From the NCBI GenBank assembly GCA_902760955.1, contig CACWIG010000001.1, positions 1 through 64,000 on the forward strand: 64,000 nt of DNA, in the 5' to 3' direction. Under the pieces are notes generated by a model. It had not been told where the DNA came from. It saw nothing but the letters and a program-made list of their open reading frames with translations, and did no database searches. Shown piece after piece: positions 25,080-33,661 of the stretch (positions within the stretch are counted from its first letter, which is position 1; each line of letters opens with the position of its first letter). The position numbers and the translations under genes were made by a program. Source of the stretch: an uncultured Ruminococcus sp. (lineage in GTDB: Bacteria; Bacillota; Clostridia; Monoglobales; Monoglobaceae).

Positions 25080-27008
25080 TTATACTATTTGTGCACCGCT
25101 TTGAATATCATCAAGGGTTGATGTAACCACCAATTTTCCGTCGTACTCTGCTGATAAAATCATTCCGTTTGACTCATAACCCATCATCTTTCTTGGTGGG
25201 AAGTTAGCAATAAACAACACATTCTTGCCAATCAAATCTTCAGGCTCATAGTATTTTGCTATTCCCGAAAGAATCTGACGGCGTTCCGAACCGACCTCTA
25301 ACTCAAATCTCAAAAGCTTGGAGGACTTGGGCACCTTCTCGCATACAACGACTTTTCCCACTCTTATGTCAAGTTTATCAAAATCATCTATGGTAACATT
25401 TTCTTTGTATGGTTCGATTTCAATTTTTTCTTCCTTGGGCATCAATTCGTCTTCAAGCTCCTTAAGTTTCTGCTCCGCGTCAATACGGGCAAACAAAGGT
25501 TCAGCCGCTCCTACCTTTACACCCGACTTTGTCTTTCCAAACTCGGCAAGGCTCTCCCATGACAACTCATCCACTCCTGTTTGCTTTGCAATGGCAACCT
25601 GAGTATCAGGCATAAACGAGCCGAGAAGTGATGTGATAAATCTAATGGCTTCAATCAGGTTATACATAACCGTCTTAAGCTGCTCACGGCCCTCATCAGA
25701 CTTCGCAAGTACCCACGGCATTGTTTCGTCTATATACTTGTTGGCACGGTTTACAATTCCCCAAATGCAGTCCATTGCATCTGCCACCTTTAACTTATCC
25801 ATACACTCGGCGGTTTTCTTTGCATTGTTTACGCAAAGTTCTGCAAGACTGTCGTCAAAATCTGTTTTTTCCGCAGGTGCAGGAATAACTCCGTCAAAAT
25901 ACTTGTTGACCATAGACACAGTTCTGTTCACAAGATTTCCGAGAGTGTTTGCAAGCTCTGAGTTATATCTTGAAATCAAAGTTTCAAAAGTGATTGTGCC
26001 GTCTGATGCAAAAGGCATTTCGTGCAACAGATAATATCTTACTGCATCGACACCGAAATTCTTCACCAAATCGTCTGCGTAGATAACATTGCCTATTGAC
26101 TTACTCATTTTGTCCTCGCCGTTTAAAAGCCACGGATGACCGAAAATCTGTTTCGGCAACGGCTCTCCCAACGCCATAAGGAAGATTGGCCAATATATTG
26201 TATGGAACCTTAAGATATCCTTTCCTATAATATGCACATCAGCAGGCCAATACTTATCGTAATTTTCGCCCTTTTCGTCACAGCGATAGCCAAGAGCAGT
26301 TATATAGTTTGTCAACGCATCAAGCCATACATAAACTGTATGCTTTGGATTCATAGGAACTTTAATTCCCCAATCAATTTTTGTTCTTGACACACACAAA
26401 TCCTGTAATCCGGGCTTTAAGAAATTGTTTACCATCTCTTTTTTTCGGGACTCGGGCTGAATGAAGTCAGGATTTTCTTCTATATATTTCATCAACCTGT
26501 CGGCATACTTGCTCATTTTAAAGAAGTATGCTTCCTCGTGCTGTTTGTGAACCTCGCGTCCGCAATCGGGACATTTGCCGTCTACAAGCTGAGTTTCTGT
26601 CCAGAACGACTCACAGGGCGTGCAGTACCAATCCTCATAAGAGTCAAGATATATGTCACCTTGGTCATATAACTTTTGGAAAATCTTTTGTACTGTTTCA
26701 ACGTGATAGTCGTCTGTTGTTCTGATAAACTTATCATAACTTGTATTCATCAAATCCCAAATATTTTTGATTTCCGACGCAACGCCGTCAACGTATTCCT
26801 TAGGACTAATGCCTGAGGCTTCAGCCAACTCCTGAATTTTCTGTCCGTGCTCGTCTGTTCCCGTACAGAAGAATACATCATATCCCATATATCTTTTAAA
26901 TCTTGCAATAGCGTCTGTCAGCACTATCTCATAGGTATTGCCTATATGCGGTTTTCTTGAAGTATACGCAATGGCTGTGGTAATATAAAACTTTTTCTTA
27001 TCTTCCAT
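25080..27008 (-). CDS. metG: Methionyl-tRNA synthetase
   Basis: A 642-aa class I synthetase that charges tRNA-Met. The HIGH-type motif is HIGN at residues 21-24. A zinc-binding insertion has CTPCESFW and CPDCGREV. KMSKS appears in GEDKMSKSIGNVIY. The anticodon-binding helical domain spans about 370-500. The last ~105 residues are a fused EMAP-II/Arc1p-type tRNA-binding domain (DFDKLDIRVGKVVVCEKVPKSSKLLRFELEVG), as in many Firmicutes. GGAGGAAA precedes the ATG. It is the third gene of a ruvA-ruvB-metG operon, 36 bp after ruvB. Confidence 0.97.
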   Translation of the reverse strand: MEDKKKFYITTAIAYTSRKPHIGNTYEIVLTDAIARFKRYMGYDVFFCTGTDEHGQKIQELAEASGISPKEYVDGVASEIKNIWDLMNTSYDKFIRTTDDYHVETVQKIFQKLYDQGDIYLDSYEDWYCTPCESFWTETQLVDGKCPDCGREVHKQHEEAYFFKMSKYADRLMKYIEENPDFIQPESRKKEMVNNFLKPGLQDLCVSRTKIDWGIKVPMNPKHTVYVWLDALTNYITALGYRCDEKGENYDKYWPADVHIIGKDILRFHTIYWPIFLMALGEPLPKQIFGHPWLLNGEDKMSKSIGNVIYADDLVKNFGVDAVRYYLLHEMPFASDGTITFETLISRYNSELANTLGNLVNRTVSMVNKYFDGVIPAPAEKTDFDDSLAELCVNNAKKTAECMDKLKVADAMDCIWGIVNRANKYIDETMPWVLAKSDEGREQLKTVMYNLIEAIRFITSLLGSFMPDTQVAIAKQTGVDELSWESLAEFGKTKSGVKVGAAEPLFARIDAEQKLKELEDELMPKEEKIEIEPYKENVTIDDFDKLDIRVGKVVVCEKVPKSSKLLRFELEVGSERRQILSGIAKYYEPEDLIGKNVLFIANFPPRKMMGYESNGMILSAEYDGKLVVTSTLDDIQSGAQIV

Positions 27009-27044
27009 TATATATTTTCCTCCGACTTATAATTAATTACTGTT

Positions 27045-28061
27045 TCATTGCTCCCCATCAAATGGTACGCCAAAATGCTTATAGGCAAGGGGTGTAACAA
27101 CCCTGCCCCGAGGCGTCCTGCTCAAAAAACCAATCTGCATCAGATACGGCTCGTAAACATCCTCAATGGTATCGCTTTCCTCGCCGATTGTGGCGGCAAG
27201 AGTGTCAAGTCCGACCGGTCCTCCGTTATATAGACGGATTACGGTCATAAGCATTCGTTTATCTATTGCATCAAGGCCAAGAGGGTCAACCTCCATTCTG
27301 CCAAGTGCATCATTTGCCACATCAGCAGTTATCATTCCGTCAGCCTCAATTTCCGCAAAATCCCTGACACGTTTGAGTAACCTGTTGGCTATTCTCGGCG
27401 TTCCTCGGGAACGAGAAGCAATCTCAGCCGCACCATCTTTATCTATTCCGATATTTAAAATGTCGGCACTGCGGGTTATTATCTCTGAAAGTTCGTCCCT
27501 TGTATACATCTCCAAACGGGAAATCACACCAAATCTATCTCTCAGCGGAGCCGTCAGTGCCCCCGCCTTAGTTGTTGCACCTATCAGCGTAAAATGTGGT
27601 AAATCGAGGCGTATAGACCTTGCTGACGGGCCCTTACCTATAATAATATCTAAGGCATAGTCCTCCATAGCAGGATATAATATCTCTTCTACGCTACGGC
27701 TTAAACGATGAATTTCATCTACAAAGAGAACATCACCCTCACCTAAATTAGTGAGCAACGCTGCAAGGTCACCCTGCTTCTCAATGGCAGGGCCTGAGGT
27801 TATCCTGAGATTAACACCCATCTCGTTTGCTATTATACCTGCAAGGGTTGTTTTTCCCAACCCTGGGGGACCATATAGCAACACGTGGTCAAGACTGTCG
27901 CCTCTCTTTTTGGCCGCATCAATATAAATCTTCAGATTTTCCTTCGCCTTTTTTTGACCTATATACTCAGACAGTTTCTTTGGGCGTAAGCTATATTCAA
28001 TTTCGCTGTCACCGTTCATCTCTGATGATGTGACAATTCTGTTTTCATTTTCAAGCTCCAT
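27045..28061 (-). CDS. ruvB: Holliday junction branch-migration ATPase RuvB
   Basis: A 338-aa AAA+ motor that pulls DNA through the RuvA-bound Holliday junction. [12 protein letters not shown], Walker [14 protein letters not shown] (lysine at residue 70), Walker [11 protein letters not shown], sensor 1 [17 protein letters not shown] and the C-terminal winged helix ([31 protein letters not shown]) are all present. The ATG at 28061 was preferred over the adjacent in-frame TTG. It lies 12 bp after ruvA and is surely co-transcribed. Confidence 0.97.
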   Translation of the reverse strand: MELENENRIVTSSEMNGDSEIEYSLRPKKLSEYIGQKKAKENLKIYIDAAKKRGDSLDHVLLYGPPGLGKTTLAGIIANEMGVNLRITSGPAIEKQGDLAALLTNLGEGDVLFVDEIHRLSRSVEEILYPAMEDYALDIIIGKGPSARSIRLDLPHFTLIGATTKAGALTAPLRDRFGVISRLEMYTRDELSEIITRSADILNIGIDKDGAAEIASRSRGTPRIANRLLKRVRDFAEIEADGMITADVANDALGRMEVDPLGLDAIDKRMLMTVIRLYNGGPVGLDTLAATIGEESDTIEDVYEPYLMQIGFLSRTPRGRVVTPLAYKHFGVPFDGEQ

Positions 28062-28073
28062 CAAATCAAACCC

Positions 28074-28664
28074 TTACATCAAATTCTTTAAAGCATACTT
28101 TATTCTGTCCTCTACATAACCGCTTGCACCCTTTAATGCCTTTTCCGCCTCAGCAGAGCTGTAACCCAGAACAACCAAGGCAGACAACGCCTCATCACCC
28201 TCTGAGGTTACAGGCGAGAACTGCTCCTCAACATCTTTATTATCAATCTCTACGTTTTTGAATTTATCTTTTAATTCAAGTATTATTCTTTGCGCACCCT
28301 TAGGACCTAACCCGGGTGTGTTTGAGGATAGATATTTACTGTCACCTGTCACCACACACAACGCAAATTTAGATGTGGAAATATGCGAGAGCAACGCCGC
28401 CGCCGTCTTTGCACCCACTCCCGATACACCAAGTATCATTTCAAAGGTTTTTCGCTCCTCCTGAGTAGTAAAACCATACAGCGAAAATATATCCGAGTTC
28501 GTATTTATATGAACGTAAATATACAGCTTAACCGTTTCTCCGACCTCTCCCACATTTGCAAGGGATGTCAGAGTTGAATATATACGATATCCTATTCCGT
28601 TGCACTCAACAACAGCATAGTTATCGTTTTTTTGTATTAATTTTCCTGAAATATACTCAAACAT
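28074..28664 (-). CDS. ruvA: Holliday junction DNA helicase subunit RuvA
   Basis: A 196-aa protein that binds the four-way junction and loads RuvB. The OB-fold N-terminal domain MFEYISGKLIQKNDNYAVVE is followed by two helix-hairpin-helix motifs (SGVGAKTAAALLS and TPGLGPKGAQRIILELK) and the mobile C-terminal domain III (EALSALVVLGYSSAEAEKAL). It is first in the ruvA-ruvB-metG operon. Confidence 0.97.
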   Translation of the reverse strand: MFEYISGKLIQKNDNYAVVECNGIGYRIYSTLTSLANVGEVGETVKLYIYVHINTNSDIFSLYGFTTQEERKTFEMILGVSGVGAKTAAALLSHISTSKFALCVVTGDSKYLSSNTPGLGPKGAQRIILELKDKFKNVEIDNKDVEEQFSPVTSEGDEALSALVVLGYSSAEAEKALKGASGYVEDRIKYALKNLM

Positions 28665-28684
28665 ACTTTGCCCTCCGTCCTATT

Positions 28685-28713
28685 ATTTTATCACATATAA
28701 TCCTTATAATCAA
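28685..28713 (-). promoter_or_regulatory. Promoter of ruvA-ruvB-metG
   Basis: Minus strand TTGATT (28713-28708), 17-bp spacer, TAAAAT (28690-28685), with the ribosome-binding site GGAGG soon after. Confidence 0.55.
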
Positions 28714-28763
28714 GGCATATTTAACATTTTTTTACCAATACGTCCGAAATAGCTTTTTCAGCC

Positions 28764-28798
28764 ACAAAAAAACGACTCGGACAAACCGAGTCGTTTTT
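28764..28798 (-). terminator. Terminator after rplL
   Basis: Minus strand AAACGACTCGG/CCGAGTCGTTT stem with a short loop, followed by TTTTTGTGGC, 17 bp past the rplL stop. No rpoB follows; transcription ends here. Confidence 0.92.
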
Positions 28799-28814
28799 AT
28801 TGACATAAGTTAGA

Positions 28815-29186
28815 TTACTTAAGTTCAACAGTTGCGCCAACTTCTTCAAGCTTAGTCTTGATTTCTTCAGCTTCTTCTTTAGCAGCACCCTCTTTAAGAG
28901 TCTTAGGAGCGCCATCAACAAGAGCCTTAGCATCAGCAAGACCTAAACCTGTGATTTCTCTAACAACTTTGATTACCTTAATCTTCTGGTCACCTGCGCT
29001 TGCGAGAACAACATCAAAATCTGTCTTCTCTTCAGCAGCAGCACCGCCAGCAGCAGCACCGCCTGCAACCATAACGGGAGCAGCAGCAGATACACCAAAC
29101 TCTTCCTCTAATGCCTTTACAAGGTCATTTACTTCAAGTAATGTTAATTCTTTTATTTCATCAAGAATCTTTGTTACGTCAGCCAT
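28815..29186 (-). CDS. rplL: 50S ribosomal protein L7/L12
   Basis: A 123-aa acidic stalk protein that recruits translation GTPases. The N-terminal dimerisation helices ([20 protein letters not shown]) are joined by an Ala/Gly hinge ([18 protein letters not shown]) to the C-terminal domain ([20 protein letters not shown]). The ATG at 29186 has GGAGG 8 nt upstream; the ATG 15 bp earlier overlaps that site. It is last in its operon, whereas rpoB and rpoC normally follow. Confidence 0.98.
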   Translation of the reverse strand: MADVTKILDEIKELTLLEVNDLVKALEEEFGVSAAAPVMVAGGAAAGGAAAEEKTDFDVVLASAGDQKIKVIKVVREITGLGLADAKALVDGAPKTLKEGAAKEEAEEIKTKLEEVGATVELK

Positions 29187-29246
29187 TTTAATTTCCTCCA
29201 TATTTTAAAATTTTCTAAAGTTTTCTAAATATAATTTACTATTAGC

Positions 29247-29819
29247 TTATGCCTCTGTTGTTTCTTCAACAGGAGCCACTTCCTCAGCGGGAGCAGCCTC
29301 TTCAGCGGCACCGCCCTGACCTGGAACAGCCTCCTCATCAACAATAGCCTGCAATGTTCTTGCAAGAGCGCTGATAGGTGACTGCAATGAACCAAGCATC
29401 TTTGAGATAAGAACTTCTTTTGACGGAATAGATGCATACATCTTAATTTCATCAACAGATACTACCTTACCATCAATAAAACCTGATTTGATTTCAAGAG
29501 CCTCGTTGGCCTTTGCAAATTCAACAAGAACCTTAGCAGGTGCAATAACATCTGCATCACTTGTTGCAATAGCAGTAGGTCCGTGCAAAATCGGATCTAA
29601 CTCCTCAAGTCCAACTTCCTTAGCAGCAAGACGGGTAAGATTGTTCTTTACAACAGTATAGTTAACGCCTGCTTCTCTTAACTTAGCACGAAGCTCAGTA
29701 TCCTGTGCAACGGTAAGTCCTCTGTAATCGGCAACTACACCTGCCTGTGCATTCTGAAATCTCTCTTTAAGCTGTTCAACAATCGCCTTTTTGCTTTCTA
29801 ATACTTTTTCACTTGGCAA
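29247..29819 (-). CDS. rplJ: 50S ribosomal protein L10
   Basis: A 190-aa stalk base protein that binds 23S rRNA and carries L7/L12 dimers. The start is TTG at 29819 (MPSEKVLESKKAIVEQLKER), supported by AGGAGG 8 nt upstream. In-frame codons further upstream fall within the leader attenuator. VVADYRGLTVAQDTELRAKL and VVKNNLTRLA are family motifs, and the C-terminal tail is an Ala/Glu/Pro-rich extension. Expression is controlled by the L10 leader before it. Confidence 0.96.
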   Translation of the reverse strand: MPSEKVLESKKAIVEQLKERFQNAQAGVVADYRGLTVAQDTELRAKLREAGVNYTVVKNNLTRLAAKEVGLEELDPILHGPTAIATSDADVIAPAKVLVEFAKANEALEIKSGFIDGKVVSVDEIKMYASIPSKEVLISKMLGSLQSPISALARTLQAIVDEEAVPGQGGAAEEAAPAEEVAPVEETTEA

Positions 29820-29975
29820 TGTGATATCCTCCTTTCCGAATTTAATTCCGCTCGGAATATCAACAAAAACCCCGAATGTCGCAAACATTCGGGGAATAGT
29901 GCAATATTGCATCTGTATCCTCGGCAGGACTTACGGCATAGCCACCTGCTGTCTGCGGAACATATAATTTAATTA
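29820..29975 (-). ncRNA. Ribosomal protein L10 leader with attenuator
   Basis: The untranslated region before rplJ contains a conserved-looking element (CAGCAGGTGGCTATGCCGTA near 29955-29933 and CCTGCCGAGGA after it). The strong hairpin CCCCGAATGT/ACATTCGGGG (29870-29894) follows, with TTTTTGTTG as in an intrinsic terminator. In Firmicutes, L10 (with L7/L12) binds such a leader to stop its own synthesis by attenuation. The assignment rests on position and this architecture. Confidence 0.8.
29861..29894 (-). terminator. Attenuator terminator in the L10 leader
   Basis: 10-bp perfect stem with a 5-nt loop and a T-run, 40 bp before the rplJ start. It probably sets the rplKA to rplJL ratio. Confidence 0.85.
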
Positions 29976-29983
29976 TTTTTTAA

Positions 29984-30676
29984 TTAAGCAAGTTTAGTTG
30001 GGTTAATTTTAATACCAGGTCCCATTGTTGAAGCAACAGTAACCGATCTTAAATACTGACCCTTTGCAGCTGCAGGCTTAGCCTTGATAACTGCACTCAT
30101 AAGTGCTTCAAAGTTTCCTGCAAGTTTTTCTGCACCGAAAGAAGCCTTACCAATCGGACAGTGAATGATGTTGCTCTTATCAAGACGATACTCTATCTTA
30201 CCTGACTTAATCTCAGCAATAGCCTTTGCAACGTCAGGAGTAACAGTGCCCGCTTTCGGGTTAGGCATCAATCCCTTAGGACCGAGTATTCTACCTATTC
30301 TACCAACAACACCCATCATATCAGGTGTTGCAACAACAACATCAAAATCAAACCAGTTCTCAGACTGAATTTTCTGTGCAAGTTCTTCTGCACCAACATA
30401 ATCTGCACCTGCAGCCTTAGCCTCATCAGCCTTGCCCTCACGTGCAAATACCAAAACACGAACGTCCTTACCTGTACCGTTAGGAAGAACAACAGCACCT
30501 CTTACCTGCTGATCAGCGTGTCTTGAGTCAACACCCAGCTTAACGTGTAATTCAACTGTTTCATCGAACTTAGCTGTTGCAGTTTTGCAAACTAAATCCA
30601 AAGCGTCAGCAGGGTCATATAACTTTCCTTTTTCAAGCAGCTTAACGCTGTCCTGATACTTTTTACCTTTCTTCAA
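29984..30676 (-). CDS. rplA: 50S ribosomal protein L1
   Basis: A 230-aa L1-stalk protein that helps release tRNA from the E site. Motifs include [20 protein letters not shown], the [22 protein letters not shown] block and [18 protein letters not shown]. The start codon is TTG, with AGGAGG 8 nt upstream. It lies 70 bp after rplK in the rpmG-secE-nusG-rplK-rplA series. Confidence 0.98.
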   Translation of the reverse strand: MKKGKKYQDSVKLLEKGKLYDPADALDLVCKTATAKFDETVELHVKLGVDSRHADQQVRGAVVLPNGTGKDVRVLVFAREGKADEAKAAGADYVGAEELAQKIQSENWFDFDVVVATPDMMGVVGRIGRILGPKGLMPNPKAGTVTPDVAKAIAEIKSGKIEYRLDKSNIIHCPIGKASFGAEKLAGNFEALMSAVIKAKPAAAKGQYLRSVTVASTMGPGIKINPTKLA

Positions 30677-30746
30677 TGTATAATCCTCCTATGGTGGTTC
30701 TGCAGGGTATCTCCTACCCCTCCCACTATTTTAGAAATGTTAAAGA

Positions 30747-31172
30747 TTACTCTTCAACAGTGATGCCCATTGAACGGGCTGTACCTGCAACCATTGACAT
30801 AGCTGCTTCGATAGATGCAGCATTAAGGTCAGGCATCTTTGTTTCAGCAATACTCTTAAGGTCTTCCTTGCTGAGTGTTGCAACCTTTTCTTTGTTAGGA
30901 ACACCTGATGCTTTCTGTATCTTACAAGCCTTTTTGATAAGAACAGGAGCAGGCGGAGTCTTTGTAACAAAAGTAAAGGAACGGTCCTGATAAACTGTGA
31001 TTACAACAGGAATAACAAGACCTGCATCTTTCTGTGTCTTTTCATTAAACTGCTTGGTGAAGTCCATAATGTTTACACCGTGCTGACCGAGTGCAGGACC
31101 AACCGGTGGAGCCGGAGTAGCCTTACCTGCAGGGATCTGGAGTTTAATGTAACCTGTGACTTTCTGTGCCAT
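30747..31172 (-). CDS. rplK: 50S ribosomal protein L11
   Basis: A 141-aa protein of the GTPase-associated centre. The N-terminal [20 protein letters not shown] and [15 protein letters not shown] and the C-terminal rRNA-binding domain ([20 protein letters not shown]) are standard. GAGGTG precedes the ATG. It follows nusG by about 150 bp and heads the L11/L1 pair. Confidence 0.98.
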   Translation of the reverse strand: MAQKVTGYIKLQIPAGKATPAPPVGPALGQHGVNIMDFTKQFNEKTQKDAGLVIPVVITVYQDRSFTFVTKTPPAPVLIKKACKIQKASGVPNKEKVATLSKEDLKSIAETKMPDLNAASIEAAMSMVAGTARSMGITVEE

Positions 31173-31319
31173 TATAAATACACCTCCTCATTTCACAAAC
31201 GTGGTAATATCGGGATTGCCTCTCTGACAAACCCTCCCACCAATCGCTGTCGCGATTTTATAAAAACGGACTCAGCCGTGTGGGTAACTTTTTTATGATT
31301 ATATCAAAATTTGAAATGT

Positions 31320-31844
31320 TTACACTAAAGCTTCTACCTGATTAAATTCAAGCTCAACATCTGTATCTCTGCCAAACATTGATACTTTTGCTTTAATCTT
31401 TTTCTTTTCCATATCAATGTCGGTAATTACACCAACAAATCCTTCAAGTGCACCATATTTAACTCTGATACTATCACCTGTGTTAAAGTCGAGCTTAATA
31501 ACCTGATGTTCAAGTCCCATATTAATGACCTCCGCCTCAGTGAGAGGAACAGGCTTAGAACCTGGGCCAACAAAACCCGTAACACCACGGCAGTTTCTGA
31601 CAATATACCAGCTTTCATCTGTCATAATCATTTTAATCATAACATAGCTTGGAAATATTTTGCGTTCAACCACCTTTTTTTGGTTATCCTTAATCTCGAC
31701 GACTTCTTCCATCGGAATCTTAATATCCTGAATTATATCAGACATATTACGATTTTCGACAGTCTTCATAATATCGGCCATTACTTTGTTTTCATAGCCG
31801 GAATAAGTATGTGCAACATACCATTTAGCTTCTTTTGCCGCCAT
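31320..31844 (-). CDS. nusG: Transcription termination/antitermination protein NusG
   Basis: A 174-aa factor that binds RNA polymerase and links it to ribosomes or Rho. The NGN domain starts KWYVAHTYSGYENKVMADI and continues through FPSYVMIKMIMTDESWYIVRNCRGVTGFVG. The C-terminal KOW motif (DSIRVKYGALEGFVGVITDID) is complete. It lies 34 bp after secE, the usual order. Confidence 0.97.
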   Translation of the reverse strand: MAAKEAKWYVAHTYSGYENKVMADIMKTVENRNMSDIIQDIKIPMEEVVEIKDNQKKVVERKIFPSYVMIKMIMTDESWYIVRNCRGVTGFVGPGSKPVPLTEAEVINMGLEHQVIKLDFNTGDSIRVKYGALEGFVGVITDIDMEKKKIKAKVSMFGRDTDVELEFNQVEALV

Positions 31845-31878
31845 AATATTCGGGAAAAATCCCCTTCCCTCCTATCAG

Positions 31879-32088
31879 TTATCTGTTAAACATCAATGAC
31901 ATTAACCAAGTAAAGAGCCAATCCAAACCGCAGATAACTACACCGACAATCAAAACATAGACTATAACTGTGATTGTATTCTGTCTGACCTTAGCAAAGG
32001 TAGGCCATACAACCTTTTTCATTTCTGCCTTCACATCTTTAAAGTAGTTAACCATTCTTGCAAAAGCATTTGGTTTTGTCTTATCCAT
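31879..32088 (-). CDS. secE: Preprotein translocase subunit SecE
   Basis: A 69-aa single-helix subunit of the SecYEG channel. The amphipathic segment NYFKDVKAEMKKVVWPTFAKV is the SecE signature, followed by one membrane helix (TVIVYVLIVGVVICGLDWLF). It sits between rpmG and nusG as in most Firmicutes. Confidence 0.96.
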   Translation of the reverse strand: MDKTKPNAFARMVNYFKDVKAEMKKVVWPTFAKVRQNTITVIVYVLIVGVVICGLDWLFTWLMSLMFNR

Positions 32089-32102
32089 ATTAATAATCTC
32101 CC

Positions 32103-32252
32103 TTACTTTGTTTCCTTATGCAGGGTGTGCTTTCTGCAGAAAGGACAATACTTATTTAATTCGAGTCTGTCAGGGCAGTTCTGCTTATTTTTGGTTGTAT
32201 CGTAATTTCTCTGCTTACATTCAGTGCAAGCTAATGTAATTTTTGTTTGCAT
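32103..32252 (-). CDS. rpmG: 50S ribosomal protein L33
   Basis: A 49-aa zinc-type L33: [20 protein letters not shown] and the later [14 protein letters not shown] give two Cys pairs. The ATG at 32252 is supported by GAGGTGAAG. In-frame codons upstream belong to the leader. It is first in the rpmG-secE-nusG-rplK-rplA-rplJ-rplL run. Confidence 0.96.
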   Translation of the reverse strand: MQTKITLACTECKQRNYDTTKNKQNCPDRLELNKYCPFCRKHTLHKETK

Positions 32253-32359
32253 TTTCTTCACCTCATTATTTAGATTTAAAAAGCAATGCAAACATTTTTT
32301 ATCAAGGTCAAGCATCGCTTTCCACAACACAAATAAAACCTCTTTTGAGAGGTGTAATT

Positions 32360-32388
32360 ATTATAGCAGATTTTATTAGGTTTGTCAA
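32360..32388 (-). promoter_or_regulatory. Promoter of the rpmG-secE-nusG operon
   Basis: Minus strand perfect TTGACA (32388-32383), 17-bp spacer, perfect TATAAT (32365-32360). A CCTCTCAAAAGAGG hairpin lies right at the expected 5' end of the transcript. Confidence 0.9.
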
Positions 32389-32563
32389 CATATTTTTTTA
32401 AATAAATGGGAATTTACGTTGATTTACTATATATTGTTGTTTTTAGGATTGCGTATGTAAATATGTTGTATCTAAATCCATTGCGTTTTATAATATGAAT
32501 TCAAAATAATTTTTTAATTTTGTGTATTGTAGGGCAGGGGCTTGCTCCTGCCGAGTAATGCGT

Positions 32564-32649
32564 AAATTCAAAATAATTTTATTTGATTAATTGCCCAAAG
32601 CCCATACATTCGCCAAGCCCAACCGCAATGAAAGAATTATTTTGAATTT
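32564..32649 (+). repeat. 85-bp inverted-end element, copy 1
   Basis: Ends AAATTCAAAATAATTTT and its complement enclose a conserved middle containing GCCCATACATTCGCCAAGCC. Related copies are at 33216-33300 and, reversed, at 37109-37193. Half-copies lie at about 53686-53724 and 57546-57584. Confidence 0.85.
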
Positions 32650-33215
32650 ATATATTGTAGGGGCGATTCACGAATCGCCCGTTTGTAGTGTCGGCAATAG
32701 CCTCACTTGCGTATTCGTAGGGGACGGCGTCCTCGACGTCCCGCAAGCTCCCTTACGCATCTGTAGGGTTCGGCGTCCTCGACGAACCGCAGGATCCCTT
32801 GCGTATTTGTAGGGGACGGCGTCCTCGACGTCCCGCAAGCTCCCTTACGCATCTGTAGGGTTCGGCGTCCTCGACGAACCGAATACAGTTGCGATTGTAA
32901 TTTACGTTATGCATTAGTGGGAATATATCCGCCAATCCTTCAATCAGCTTTCGCTGACAGTTCCCTCTACGCAAGTGTTACACTTGTGTTGGCAATTTCA
33001 CATATTTGCGGGACGTCGGGGACGCCGTCCCCTACAAAAAGAACAACAATTATTCATTAAAATACTTTGATTTTCGGAACAGCAAACGGGACGTCGAGGA
33101 CGCCGTCCCATACAGATTTTTGGGGCAATAATTTAATGAAATTATTTTGAATTCATATATTACGGGGTATTCCGATTGGTTTTCGGCAGGAGCAAGCCCC
33201 TGCCCTACAATGCGT

Positions 33216-33300
33216 AAAACCAAAATAATTTTGTTGAATAATTGCCCTTCGCCCATACATTCGCCAAGCCCGAATGCAATGAAAAAATTATTTTGGTTTT
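33216..33300 (+). repeat. 85-bp inverted-end element, copy 2
   Basis: Same middle as copy 1, with end arms AAAACCAAAATAATTTT and a matching complement. The arm change is mirrored on both sides, so pairing of the ends is conserved. Confidence 0.85.
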
Positions 33301-33599
33301 ACAGGAAAAGGCATATTTGGTTTCATTGCCGCCGCGGTAGGCAAGGCGGAACAGGGTACGGCGATTATTCAAAACCAAATATGCCTTAAATTATATTTAG
33401 AATTTCACATATTTGCGGGACGTCGGGGACGCCGTCCCCTACAAAAAAACATCATTTATTCATTAAAATACTTTGATTTTCGGAACAGCAAACGGGACGT
33501 CGAGGACGCCGTCCCCTACAGATGTTATGGATAATTATAATGAAAAAATTTTTGACATACTGTAGGGGCGATTCACGAATCGCCCGTTTGTCAATATGC

Positions 33600-33630
33600 A
33601 AAAAAAGAGAGATCCGAAGATCTCTCTTTT
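33600..33630 (-). terminator. Terminator of the 987-aa SLH gene
   Basis: Minus strand AAGAGAGATC-TTCG-GATCTCTCTT with the stable TTCG loop, followed by TTTTTT. Confidence 0.92.
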
Positions 33631-33661
33631 ATTATAAACTAATCTATACAATCAGTTTAGA

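Larger units (their letters stand above)
32521..33599. repeat. Repeat cluster 1, between rpmG and the large SLH gene
   Basis: A 1.1-kb gene-free mosaic. GTAGGG-ended palindromes of three types are present: GGGACGGCGTCCTCGACGTCCC-like at 32717, 32763, 32809, 32854, 33009, 33087, 33416 and 33493; GGCGATTCACGAATCGCC at 32657 and 33562; GGCAGGGGCTTGCTCCTGCC at 32528 and 33184. Two copies of an 85-bp element lie at 32564-32649 and 33216-33300, and a TATTTGGTTT inverted pair near 33306-33386. Local duplications are visible (a 91-92-bp tandem at 32717-32881, and 33001-33115 repeated at 33408-33520). No reading frame is supportable. Confidence 0.9.

Noticed and set aside
32591-33389. Short reading frames inside repeat cluster 1
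   Set aside because: They are low-complexity translations of the palindromes (RRGRRPLQI-like), recur at every repeat copy in both strands and lack ribosome-binding sites.
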